Assembly (NCBI GenBank): GCA_018365455.1 | Contig: JAGZJZ010000046.1 | Span: 1 to 52,118 of the forward strand | Length of the DNA: 52,118 nt | Origin: Clostridiales bacterium | GTDB taxonomy: Bacteria > Bacillota > Clostridia > Lachnospirales > Lachnospiraceae | Direction: 5' to 3' | Part shown: positions 1 to 7,374 of the stretch, piece after piece | Layout: each line of letters starts with the position of its first letter | Numbering within the stretch: the stretch's first letter is position 1 | Position numbers and translations under genes: made by a program | The notes under the pieces: generated by a model | Databases searched by the model: none | The model's input: only the letters and a program-made list of their open reading frames with translations | What the model was told of the DNA's origin: nothing

Positions 1-96
1 GATAACTAATGATTCATTGTTCTTACATACCTAATTTTCAGGGGATCTATGACCCCTTAGGTAAGTGCGTCTCAAAATCTACTTTTCTTTTCACTC

Positions 97-140
97 TTAT
101 CCCCCTGAATAGCGCAAGTTGGCTTGCGCTATTCCTTAAT
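97..140 (+). repeat. Conserved hairpin repeat, copy 1
   Basis: A perfect 12-bp inverted repeat (107-118 and 123-134) closes a TTGG loop and is flanked by TATCCCCCT on the left and CCTTAAT on the right. The same element occurs at 51024-51067 with four base changes. In the second copy the stem changes become two G-U pairs if the plus strand is transcribed, but two A-C mismatches on the minus strand, so a plus-strand RNA is favoured. Identity of the element is unknown to me. Confidence 0.7.
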
Positions 141-145
141 TTGTA

Positions 146-169
146 GTTTGAAACGCTTTTGTTTCAAAC
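146..169. repeat. 9-bp perfect inverted repeat
   Basis: GTTTGAAAC (146-154) and GTTTCAAAC (161-169) form a perfect stem with a six-base loop. It lies just after the conserved hairpin and before another short stem (TTGCAG/CTGCAA near 185-203) and a terminator-like stem, so 97-270 could be one structured transcript. The remaining sequence of 1-445 holds no convincing coding region. Confidence 0.5.
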
Positions 170-240
170 ATGTTTCACCCAGCGTTGCAGAATCGTTCCT
201 GCAATACTTCCTTTTCTTTTTCAGGTATTGTTTTTAAATG

Positions 241-275
241 AAAAAAGTGCCCCAAACGGACACTTTTTTATTATT
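241..275 (+). terminator. Probable bidirectional terminator
   Basis: AAAAAAGTG (241-249) pairs with CACTTTTTT (261-269) and is followed by TATTATTTT. The A and T tracts make it usable on both strands. It sits downstream of the structured stretch 97-203 and upstream of the promoter for the next operon, so it may end a short RNA or a transcript entering from the left. Confidence 0.6.
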
Positions 276-317
276 TTCTGTAACTATAATACCACAAAAT
301 CGGGATTTTTTCAAGTC

Positions 318-346
318 TTGTAGTTTCAATTCCCTTGGTGTATATA
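318..346 (+). promoter_or_regulatory. Promoter for the DUF6323/DUF6179 operon
   Basis: TTGTAG (318-323) and TATATA (341-346) are separated by 17 bases, about 100 bases before the first gene. It is a sigma-A-type match only by inspection. Confidence 0.5.
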
Positions 347-445
347 TTATATATTACTTTTGCTGCCTCCCGGGTAACAGTAATGCCGCCTGTTCATTTT
401 CCGGAGACACTTTCCCCGGATTCCGTAAATAGAAAGGATATTCCT

Positions 446-904
446 ATGAATGACTCTTCACTGACTTCATATCTTCTAAACGCCGATATCAAAAATTCTC
501 TCGCAGCTCTTGTATCCTGCAACCAATACACGAATCAGTTTGGTGTATCACTCACAGAAGAAGATGCAGCGCAGCTTCTGGAATGCCGCAAAGAATCTCT
601 CACCGAATTTGGCAGGATTGAATTCGAAGGGGGTATTCTGCCGAAACTGATCTTTGAATTTTGTGATTCTCCTTACATTTACCAGGACAATTATATGGAC
701 ACTCTGATAACTCTTCAAAGTATTTTTTACCTGTATAAAAATGAATCCCTGGATGAATTAAGTGATGATGAACTCATCCATTATATGAAAATACATTTTG
801 AAGGAGAATGCCAGGGATCACTGGAATATCTGGAAGACACCTGCCTCAATAATTTCTGCCGGAAAATCAGGGAGGGATGGAGAGGAGAATTTGATGAAGA
901 ATAA
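446..904 (+). CDS. DUF6323-like protein
   Basis: A 152-residue acidic soluble protein with no signal peptide or membrane segment. An in-frame upstream ATG at 335 exists, but the ATG at 446 follows AGAAAGGA at a good distance and is chosen. The sequence has a Leu-rich helical core and an acidic C terminus. Its stop overlaps the start of the next gene by 11 bases, which implies translational coupling. From memory, the pairing with a roughly 400-residue partner fits the DUF6323/DUF6179 pair of Clostridia; I cannot confirm this and no function is known to me. Confidence 0.6.
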   Translation: MNDSSLTSYLLNADIKNSLAALVSCNQYTNQFGVSLTEEDAAQLLECRKESLTEFGRIEFEGGILPKLIFEFCDSPYIYQDNYMDTLITLQSIFYLYKNESLDELSDDELIHYMKIHFEGECQGSLEYLEDTCLNNFCRKIREGWRGEFDEE

Positions 905-2066
905 CCATTTATCGTCAGAAACCACTCTGGAAGAAGTACTGCCCCTTCTTGCCAAAAGGGTAAGAAAATACACCAGTGCCGAAAGCACTTCTGTTACAAA
1001 TGAGACAGCCAGGCAGATTTTACTGTCTATTTTATATTGTCTGGAAGAGACAAATGCATCCTCTACAGACCTTACGGCGGGAACCGAGTCTGTGGAACAA
1101 CGGTTTGCATCCGGTCTGAAACGCAAACAGCAGTTAATCCAAGACACAAAGTCCCTGCTGGAACACATTCAGGCGCATCTGCTCCCCATAGAGATAGACG
1201 TCTACAAACGGACTATTCTAACGGGTATTCCGCCATTCTTTCAGGATTATGATGTGCAATTTGGTGCACATTTAAGTCCCGGCTCCATTGATTACCAGCT
1301 CTGTATGGAAATCGAAGGACTTTCCGGTATTGATTTCATTGCTGAGTATCTGAACCGGTTCCATCTGGAAGAAACTTTTCTGTCCTATTTCCCCGTATCG
1401 GTAATCCAGGAAGTGCTGCGTGGCTATCATTCCGATTATGAAAATCTTCTGGTTAATATTTTTCAGATTGTATTTCAAAATGCGATTGGCTGCATATTGT
1501 GCAATTACGACATTTATGAACTGGATATCCGCCCGGAAGCCAGATCCCGGCTCTACCGTCATCTGTCTGATTTAACAAGGGAAAATCTAAAAGTTCTTTT
1601 GCAGACGGCACTTGGGCGTCTGATCGGGGAACTCCCCCTGGAAGATGATGCGGCTCTGATTGCCTATCTCTCCCTTGCACTGGACTTATTCGCAGATTCC
1701 TGCTATCAATATATCCAAATGGGACAGCTGGAACACGTCTTCGTTACAAGATCCGCTGACGCAGCCACGCCAGTATTTGGATTTGAAGACGGAGAGATGA
1801 TGGAGGATGAACAGCTGCGGTCATTCATCGATGAAATGTCGGAATGCAGGCACCTTTCCGATAAAATAAACATGATCCGGGAACAAATCCATTCCCTGAG
1901 CGATTTGGAAGAGGTCTTAAAAGAATGCTTCTGGCATGACGAGTTTTCCCAGGTATTTGAACTACTTTCTCCACAGGAAACTATGACTCTGCAAACGAAT
2001 ATTAAGCTGAAACAAGATCTGGGAAGCCCGCTGGAAGACTGGGAAAAGGCTTTGTCCGGGATCTAA
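894..2066 (+). CDS. DUF6179-like protein
   Basis: A 390-residue, mostly helical soluble protein with many Leu/Glu-rich segments and no recognised catalytic motif. The start is the ATG at 894 after GGAGAGGAG, overlapping the end of the preceding gene. The longer in-frame version from 798 would run through the upstream gene and is rejected. Residues near 320-390 look like paired amphipathic helices. The tight overlap with the 152-residue upstream gene suggests the two products work together, perhaps as a complex. Assignment to DUF6179 rests on size and gene pairing. Confidence 0.6.
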   Translation: MKNNHLSSETTLEEVLPLLAKRVRKYTSAESTSVTNETARQILLSILYCLEETNASSTDLTAGTESVEQRFASGLKRKQQLIQDTKSLLEHIQAHLLPIEIDVYKRTILTGIPPFFQDYDVQFGAHLSPGSIDYQLCMEIEGLSGIDFIAEYLNRFHLEETFLSYFPVSVIQEVLRGYHSDYENLLVNIFQIVFQNAIGCILCNYDIYELDIRPEARSRLYRHLSDLTRENLKVLLQTALGRLIGELPLEDDAALIAYLSLALDLFADSCYQYIQMGQLEHVFVTRSADAATPVFGFEDGEMMEDEQLRSFIDEMSECRHLSDKINMIREQIHSLSDLEEVLKECFWHDEFSQVFELLSPQETMTLQTNIKLKQDLGSPLEDWEKALSGI

Positions 2067-2095
2067 AAAGGAGCAGCCTAAACGCTGCTCCCTCA
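2064..2095 (-). terminator. Terminator between convergent operons
   Basis: GGAGCAGC (2070-2077) and GCTGCTCC (2084-2091) form an 8-bp stem. On the minus strand it is followed by a run of T (AAAAA at 2065-2069 on the plus strand), fitting the end of the minus-strand permease operon. A second small stem (CGGCG/CGCCG, near 2108-2123) lies beside it. Confidence 0.65.
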
Positions 2096-2153
2096 TAAGT
2101 ACATCCCGGCGTAAATACGCCGATAATCAGTGCCTGATATCCGCACAAGGTAC

Positions 2154-2417
2154 TTATATAATCATGACTTCTTCCCCATATTCAATATATAGTTCATCGA
2201 TTAACTGCTGCCCTGCTCTTGCAATAAAACCGTTTTGATCCAATTCTTTCAACGGCTGGATCTCTACATCCCGGACATCATTTCGCCCTTTGATAAATAC
2301 TTTTTCTCCCCATTCTTTCATCAGGGAGTACTTTGCATCTTCATCAATATAAATGACTTTTTTCTTATCATCCGCTTTTTCATAAGGCCTTAAAACTCTG
2401 ACACACTTAACATCCAT
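2154..2417 (-). CDS. Small barrel-like protein, 87 aa, in methyltransferase operon
   Basis: A short charged protein that is last in a three-gene operon, 12 bases after the permease gene and with its own AGGAAAGGAAA site. The pattern VFIKGRNDVRDVEI followed by a polar stretch and ELYIEYGEEVMII resembles the conserved strands of double-psi beta-barrel domains such as the CDC48 N-terminal domain. That resemblance is pattern reading, not a search. There is no membrane segment. Position suggests an accessory or adaptor subunit for the MtmB-like enzyme, or a substrate-binding module, but the function is unknown. Confidence 0.55.
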   Translation of the reverse strand: MDVKCVRVLRPYEKADDKKKVIYIDEDAKYSLMKEWGEKVFIKGRNDVRDVEIQPLKELDQNGFIARAGQQLIDELYIEYGEEVMII

Positions 2418-2429
2418 TTTCCTTTCCTC

Positions 2430-3983
2430 CTATACGTAATCATATCTGCGCGGCACATCCATCAGCTTCTTATGGGTAAAATGGAAAATAAAGCAAATAA
2501 CAGCGCAGATCAGATATCCTACCGCATACGGGAAGGACATGGTATCAATTCCAAATCCCAGCATCGGTGCATGCATAAACCCGAAGAAGGAAAGTATCGA
2601 TGCGATGATAAGCGCATACCCCGCCTTATCCAGCCTTCTGTCAATAATGAAAACCACAACGGTTGCCCAGAGAATACTGGTCAGTATTGCTCCATGGCGC
2701 ATTGCGGCAACACCATGCCAGGTGACTCCATAATTTAACATGGTCTGAGAAACCGTGTCACTGCTGTTCATCGTCAGGGTATCTTCCAAAAAGATCCCAA
2801 AGGAGCCTAAAGCATCACGTACATATGTATACAATACATCTGCAATGTGCGGAATCAGCGCTATGGCAACTGCAGCACCGTGTCTTCTTGGCACATCTGT
2901 GCTGGACTGTACTACCATTAAAATCGCACACCACAGGAAGGTTATGGAGGCAATCACTGCCGGCATCAGAGAATTGAAGAATCCATATACACCAAACAGT
3001 GCCGATGCTCCGAACAGCACGCCGGTAACCCATGAATACCCGGTTCCGGTTCCGCTTTTCTTTAAGCCGGGATGTCCAAGCCATACGGTATTGGGAATAA
3101 TTCCGCCAAACAGCGCAGATAACATCGTACAGCATCCGTCAGCGATCTGGGCATGACCCACGTTATAGTCATCTCCTGCTGCAATGGCAGACTCCACGTT
3201 ATCCATTGTCTCGATAAAGTTATAAACTTCAATTGGGATAATAACCCCCAGATACGGCACAATCAGTTTGAATCCGGCAAGTATATTGGCTCCTGAGAAG
3301 TATGGAATTACTACTCCCACTGTAGAAGTATCAATCTCCACTCGGCCCAGACAGATCGCATACACCACACCAAAGACCACAGATACTAAAAGCATGGGGA
3401 TCTTCTTTTTAAATACATAGCCTCCGATTAAACCGATAATTGCAATAATGAGTACAGGCATACCCAGAATCGGATCATGGTAAACTTCGAACAGACCAAC
3501 TGTTGCCATCCATACAAGTCCAATCCCAGCAACTGCTCCAAGCATTGCCGCCCTTGGGATAATTCTTCTGATAAACGGTCCGACAAAACCGCCGATCAGC
3601 TCAATGAACCCACCCAGAAAACAAGCTGCTACTGCTGCTGTCCAACATTCTTCCGGTGACAACCCGGCATAGTGAAGGGGATAAATAACGCCATACAGAT
3701 ACACAAACATCGCCGGAGTAGATACACCGGACGGAAGTGCGGTCACATCTGTTCTTCCCGTTCTCTTTGCCAGCTTTCTGCCCATATAAGCATAGATAAA
3801 ACCGCTTGCCATTAATCCAATGGACAATCCCGGAACTACCCTGCCATAGATAATATCATCTGTCCATCCAATACCCTGTAATGCGTAAATTATAATAATG
3901 TAATTGACCAGATTTCCCACGAAAGAATAAACTACGCCGCCTACATCCTCTGCCTTAAATAAGCGCATTGCTTTTGAATTCAT
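2430..3983 (-). CDS. NCS2/AGZA-like purine-type permease
   Basis: A 517-residue integral membrane protein with about twelve to fourteen hydrophobic segments. The stretch around residues 265-310 (ETMDNVESAIAAGDD, then a small-residue-rich half-helix) resembles the substrate-site region of nucleobase:cation symporters of the NCS2/AGZA group, which import xanthine, uracil, adenine or guanine. It lies between the small barrel protein and the MtmB-like gene (40-base gap), so it probably imports the substrate acted on by that enzyme. The divergent adenine deaminase supports a purine-type ligand. The exact substrate is not readable. Confidence 0.75.
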   Translation of the reverse strand: MNSKAMRLFKAEDVGGVVYSFVGNLVNYIIIIYALQGIGWTDDIIYGRVVPGLSIGLMASGFIYAYMGRKLAKRTGRTDVTALPSGVSTPAMFVYLYGVIYPLHYAGLSPEECWTAAVAACFLGGFIELIGGFVGPFIRRIIPRAAMLGAVAGIGLVWMATVGLFEVYHDPILGMPVLIIAIIGLIGGYVFKKKIPMLLVSVVFGVVYAICLGRVEIDTSTVGVVIPYFSGANILAGFKLIVPYLGVIIPIEVYNFIETMDNVESAIAAGDDYNVGHAQIADGCCTMLSALFGGIIPNTVWLGHPGLKKSGTGTGYSWVTGVLFGASALFGVYGFFNSLMPAVIASITFLWCAILMVVQSSTDVPRRHGAAVAIALIPHIADVLYTYVRDALGSFGIFLEDTLTMNSSDTVSQTMLNYGVTWHGVAAMRHGAILTSILWATVVVFIIDRRLDKAGYALIIASILSFFGFMHAPMLGFGIDTMSFPYAVGYLICAVICFIFHFTHKKLMDVPRRYDYV

Positions 3984-4023
3984 TTTTCTTTCCTCTCTCT
4001 TTTGTCCTTTTCTTTTTTCAAAT

Positions 4024-5400
4024 TCAAAACTGAATACCCATTTCTGTAAGTTCTGCTTTTACTTCCTCATACATTGCCTGCCATTCCGGAAGAGGTGTAA
4101 TGGTCTCCATATCATAAGCTTCATTAAAGGGCTTTCCGCAGTTTCCGTCTTCCATACGAAATACATGTTCATATTTATCCAGAAGCTTTAATACAATTTC
4201 ATTTGCTTGTTCACGGGTCATCTTCTGTCTTGCAACTGCTTTACCGACTTCGCCCATAAGCCGTACTTCCAGCCCGGTTCCGTTTGGTTTATTTCCATTT
4301 GCAGAACCCAGTCCCTCCAGATGTCCGCCGCTGACGGTAACTACGATTGTATTCGCAGCCACTTCATAGAACAGTTCTTTTGTCATAGCACCGCTGCTTG
4401 GCCAGAGATCACATACAATAATAGCCGGTGCATTTTTGGCAAATGTCTGGCAGAGTACAGACTGAAGCCAGAGACAGCCCCTTGCTGTAGTCGCCACATC
4501 CTGGATATGGATCGGATGGCAAAGATGATAATCCGCCATACAGACCAGATTCGCTGCCATAATGGATGCCAGCATAACAATTGTAGCTCCCGGAGCATCT
4601 CCTGCAAGGCCGCCTACCATGGTACAAGCCAGGGACGCATTTTTCATTCCATAATCCAGGGAATTTGCCGCACGTACTAGATTACCGTTATCGATCATTA
4701 ATTCATTAAACATTGCAACCAGATGGGAGTCACATGGACGAAGACGCTTTTCCCCTACTGCCGCATAATCACCAACTTCTGTAACAGCACTTTCTGCCGC
4801 CAGAAGCCCCATTCCTTCCCTTCCGGTTTCCTTCAGGGCTCTGTGCAGATACTCCATCTCACGGCGCACTGCCACCACTTCCGTTACATCGCCGCTTGTC
4901 ACTGCATAACCATCCACATCGACTAATGATCCGCAAGTCAGTAAATCAATGATCGGTTCCTTTGCAGCACTTAAAATAATTGGATAATACAGGGATTCCG
5001 GTGTGGGACATCCCGGGTTGCCTGCCCATACAACCGGTAATAAATCATCTTCTATTTTTCTGGCTTTCAAAGTTACCGCATCTTTGCCTTCGCCCATTAC
5101 CAGTTCGGTTTTCATGTTTTTCAGACCTTCTTCGATCTCTTCTCTTTCAAAATGAATAATCCGCTTTGTACTCATATTGTAAATGCCAAGATCTACGATC
5201 AGTTTTTTTGCCGCTTCAAACATATCATCCAGCAGTTTTTCATCGTTTGGAATAATAACTTTCTTATCCCAGCTAAAGTCATATTCATCAACCAGATCTC
5301 TTACTCCGTCAATGATGTAGTCCAGGTCCCAATCATCTTTTTCTACTGAGGGTCCTGTCTTTCCTCTTGCACAAATCTCTAAAAATTTCTTCGTATCCAT
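4024..5400 (-). CDS. MtmB-family methyltransferase homologue without pyrrolysine
   Basis: This 458-residue protein has the length I recall for monomethylamine:corrinoid methyltransferase MtmB and aligns by eye along its length, including the end (GKPFNEAYDMETITP) and LMGEV near residue 383. MtmB uses pyrrolysine 202 in a TIM barrel to pass a methyl group to a corrinoid protein. Here the matching stretch is GREGMGLLAAES, with Leu200 in place of pyrrolysine and no in-frame UAG. By ungapped alignment to remembered MtmB, Glu229 and Glu259 correspond to Leu227 and Leu257. No corrinoid protein or reactivase is nearby. ATG follows GGAGG. Substrate unknown; a methylated nucleobase is a guess from context. 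Confidence 0.8.
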   Translation of the reverse strand: MDTKKFLEICARGKTGPSVEKDDWDLDYIIDGVRDLVDEYDFSWDKKVIIPNDEKLLDDMFEAAKKLIVDLGIYNMSTKRIIHFEREEIEEGLKNMKTELVMGEGKDAVTLKARKIEDDLLPVVWAGNPGCPTPESLYYPIILSAAKEPIIDLLTCGSLVDVDGYAVTSGDVTEVVAVRREMEYLHRALKETGREGMGLLAAESAVTEVGDYAAVGEKRLRPCDSHLVAMFNELMIDNGNLVRAANSLDYGMKNASLACTMVGGLAGDAPGATIVMLASIMAANLVCMADYHLCHPIHIQDVATTARGCLWLQSVLCQTFAKNAPAIIVCDLWPSSGAMTKELFYEVAANTIVVTVSGGHLEGLGSANGNKPNGTGLEVRLMGEVGKAVARQKMTREQANEIVLKLLDKYEHVFRMEDGNCGKPFNEAYDMETITPLPEWQAMYEEVKAELTEMGIQF

Positions 5401-5426
5401 GTTTTTCCTCCTTCGTTTGTGTAACC

Positions 5427-5479
5427 ATTATAGCAGATAGCTCCTTCAACTTGCAACAGAATAATCTCTGTGTTAGACT
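5427..5479. promoter_or_regulatory. Divergent promoters sharing one -35 hexamer
   Basis: TTGCAA at 5451-5456 is self-complementary. Leftward it pairs with TATAAT (plus-strand ATTATA, 5427-5432) at 18 bases for the MtmB-like operon. Rightward it pairs with TAGACT (5474-5479) at 17 bases for adenine deaminase. The two units therefore seem to compete for, or be coordinated by, one site. Confidence 0.55.
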
Positions 5480-5496
5480 ATTAAAAACGAATCGTC

Positions 5497-5514
5497 GTTA
5501 CTGCAGACAGTAAC
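5497..5514 (+). promoter_or_regulatory. Leader hairpin or operator before ade
   Basis: GTTACTG (5497-5503) and CAGTAAC (5508-5514) are perfect inverted arms around CAGA, inside the predicted 5' leader of the deaminase gene. It may be a regulator site or a small RNA stem. I see no purine riboswitch core here. Confidence 0.4.
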
Positions 5515-5564
5515 AGAATTGATACCCAGTAGAAAAAAATAAAAATCAGGAAAGGTTTCCAATT

Positions 5565-7262
5565 ATGACAGCAAAACAAACCTTATGCGAGGCTGCTTCC
5601 GGCAGAATACCGGCTGATACAGTCTTCAAAAACGGCAACATAATTAATGTATTTACCCAGGAGATCTATACGGCAGATGTAGCGGTTTACCGGGGCATGA
5701 TTGCCGGCATCGGCACTTATCACGGGAGCAATGAGATCGACTGCAGCGGAAAATATCTCTGCCCGGGGCTGATGGATGCCCATCTGCATCTTGAAAGTTC
5801 CATGGTTACCCCCTGTGAAATGACGAAATCCGTTTTGCCGGATGGAACTACGACACTTATTGCAGATCCTCATGAGATGGTAAATGTATGTGGCAGCAAG
5901 GCGGTTGACTATTTGCTGGAAGCCGCTGCAAAGCTTCCGGTTAATTTATTCGTAATGCTTCCTTCCTCAGTACCTGCAACACCCTTTGAGACAAACGGCG
6001 CCAATTTTGACGCAGCGGATATAAAATCATATATCAATCATCCCAGAGTACTGGGGCTGGGTGAAGTGATGTGCTTTCCTCAGGTACTGTCAGGAGATTC
6101 CACCATTTTTGATAAGTTAGAGCTGGCAGCGTATAAAACGGCAGACGGACACGCCCCCGGGCTTTCCCCACAGGAGATCCAGACCTATGCCTGCGCCGGA
6201 ATCGAGACTGATCATGAATGCGTACAATATGAGGAAGCACTTGAAAAATGCCGTGCCGGAATGAAAATTCTGATTCGGGAGGGCAGTGCTGCCAAAAATA
6301 TGGACGGCATCATTCCCGGTTTAGTGGAAAGCGGTCTGCCCCTGGAACATTTTCTCCTGTGCACCGATGACAAGCACCTGGAGGATATCTGGAAAGAGGG
6401 CCATATCAGCCACTGTGTCCGTAAATGCATTGCCCTTGGTGTCAAGCCTGCAGCTGCCATTGCCATGGCAAGCATACATACCGCCAGAACCTATGGCCTT
6501 GCCGGTTACGGCGCTATCGCTCCCGGATACCACGCAGATCTGTTGATTCTCGATGACCTGGAATCATTTAAGGTAGCCTCTGTATATAAGGATGGGCGTC
6601 TGGTGACCCCTCAATGGATGGATCAGTTAGAAGAAACTGAGATCCCGGAAAATTTACTGCACACCGTCCATTTTCAGGAGATTACCCCCTCACAGTTAGC
6701 ACTGCCCTGTAAAGGAGACATGCATGTCATTGAAATGGTTCCTCACCAGATACTTACCAGAAATGTAACAGAACCGCTTCCTTCCAGAGACGGATACTTC
6801 TCTCCCCAAGGGGCATATTCGAAGCTGTGTGTGGTGGAACGGCACCGTGGAACCGGTAATATCGCCACTGCCCCCTTAAAGGGCTTCGGCATTAAGAACG
6901 GAGCAATTGCCACCACGGTAGCACATGACAGCCATAATATTATAGCCGCCGGAGACAATGACGAAGATCTGTGTACAGCCATTAACCATTTAAAAGAGAT
7001 ACAGGGAGGTTATGTAATCGCTTCAAGCGGAAAAGTTCAGGCATCTCTGCCCCTTCCTTTATTTGGCCTGATGAGCACAGCTTCCGGGAAAGTAACCAGC
7101 GAAATTACATCAGAAATGTTAAAGCTGGCACATGAAATGGGTATTCCCAACTATTTTGACCCCTTTATCACCTTGTCCTTTATGGCACTGCCGGTCATAC
7201 CGGAAATCCGCCTTACTGACCGGGGATTGTTTGACAGTACCGCTCAGAAGTTTATTGTTTAA
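5565..7262 (+). CDS. ade: Adenine deaminase
   Basis: A 565-residue amidohydrolase of the adenine deaminase family, converting adenine to hypoxanthine and ammonia in purine salvage or catabolism. Family marks include DAHLHLESS (first metal-binding His pair, about residues 72-80), ADPHEMVNVCG (about 105-115), LCTDDKH (about 266-272) and the C-terminal domain with GAIATTVAHDSHN. Length is normal. The ATG at 5565 follows AGGAAAGG at about eight bases. It is divergent from the NCS2-like permease and MtmB-like genes and appears to share their promoter region, which links the locus to nucleobases. Confidence 0.93.
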   Translation: MTAKQTLCEAASGRIPADTVFKNGNIINVFTQEIYTADVAVYRGMIAGIGTYHGSNEIDCSGKYLCPGLMDAHLHLESSMVTPCEMTKSVLPDGTTTLIADPHEMVNVCGSKAVDYLLEAAAKLPVNLFVMLPSSVPATPFETNGANFDAADIKSYINHPRVLGLGEVMCFPQVLSGDSTIFDKLELAAYKTADGHAPGLSPQEIQTYACAGIETDHECVQYEEALEKCRAGMKILIREGSAAKNMDGIIPGLVESGLPLEHFLLCTDDKHLEDIWKEGHISHCVRKCIALGVKPAAAIAMASIHTARTYGLAGYGAIAPGYHADLLILDDLESFKVASVYKDGRLVTPQWMDQLEETEIPENLLHTVHFQEITPSQLALPCKGDMHVIEMVPHQILTRNVTEPLPSRDGYFSPQGAYSKLCVVERHRGTGNIATAPLKGFGIKNGAIATTVAHDSHNIIAAGDNDEDLCTAINHLKEIQGGYVIASSGKVQASLPLPLFGLMSTASGKVTSEITSEMLKLAHEMGIPNYFDPFITLSFMALPVIPEIRLTDRGLFDSTAQKFIV

Positions 7263-7345
7263 AAAGAGTGCAGATATACCATATTTCTCCATCCCGGCAA
7301 TGGAACATTTACCGGTATGGACGGATTGGAATATCTGCACTCTTT
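7263..7345 (-). terminator. 83-base stem-loop after ade (terminator-like)
   Basis: The arms 7263-7277 and 7331-7345 are perfectly complementary over 15 bp around a 53-base loop, starting right after the ade stop codon. On the minus strand the stem is followed by T-rich sequence, so it can end the convergent peptidase transcript. An element of the same total length lies at 12450-12532. Confidence 0.5.
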
Positions 7346-7374
7346 GCTAAAAGCCTAATAATCTAATAATTCTT

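Noticed and set aside
238..432. Small reading frame of 64 codons at the window start
   Set aside because: It begins inside a terminator-like stem, has no ribosome binding site and an unlikely composition.
335..445. Longer N terminus of the DUF6323-like protein
   Set aside because: The ATG at 335 lies at the -10 region of the likely promoter and lacks a Shine-Dalgarno; ATG 446 has one.
4024..5400. Pyrrolysine-containing methyltransferase
   Set aside because: There is no in-frame UAG; the pyrrolysine position reads as a leucine codon, and no pyl genes are present in the window.
5401..5564. Purine riboswitch before ade
   Set aside because: The conserved purine-aptamer core and loop sequences are not visible in the leader.
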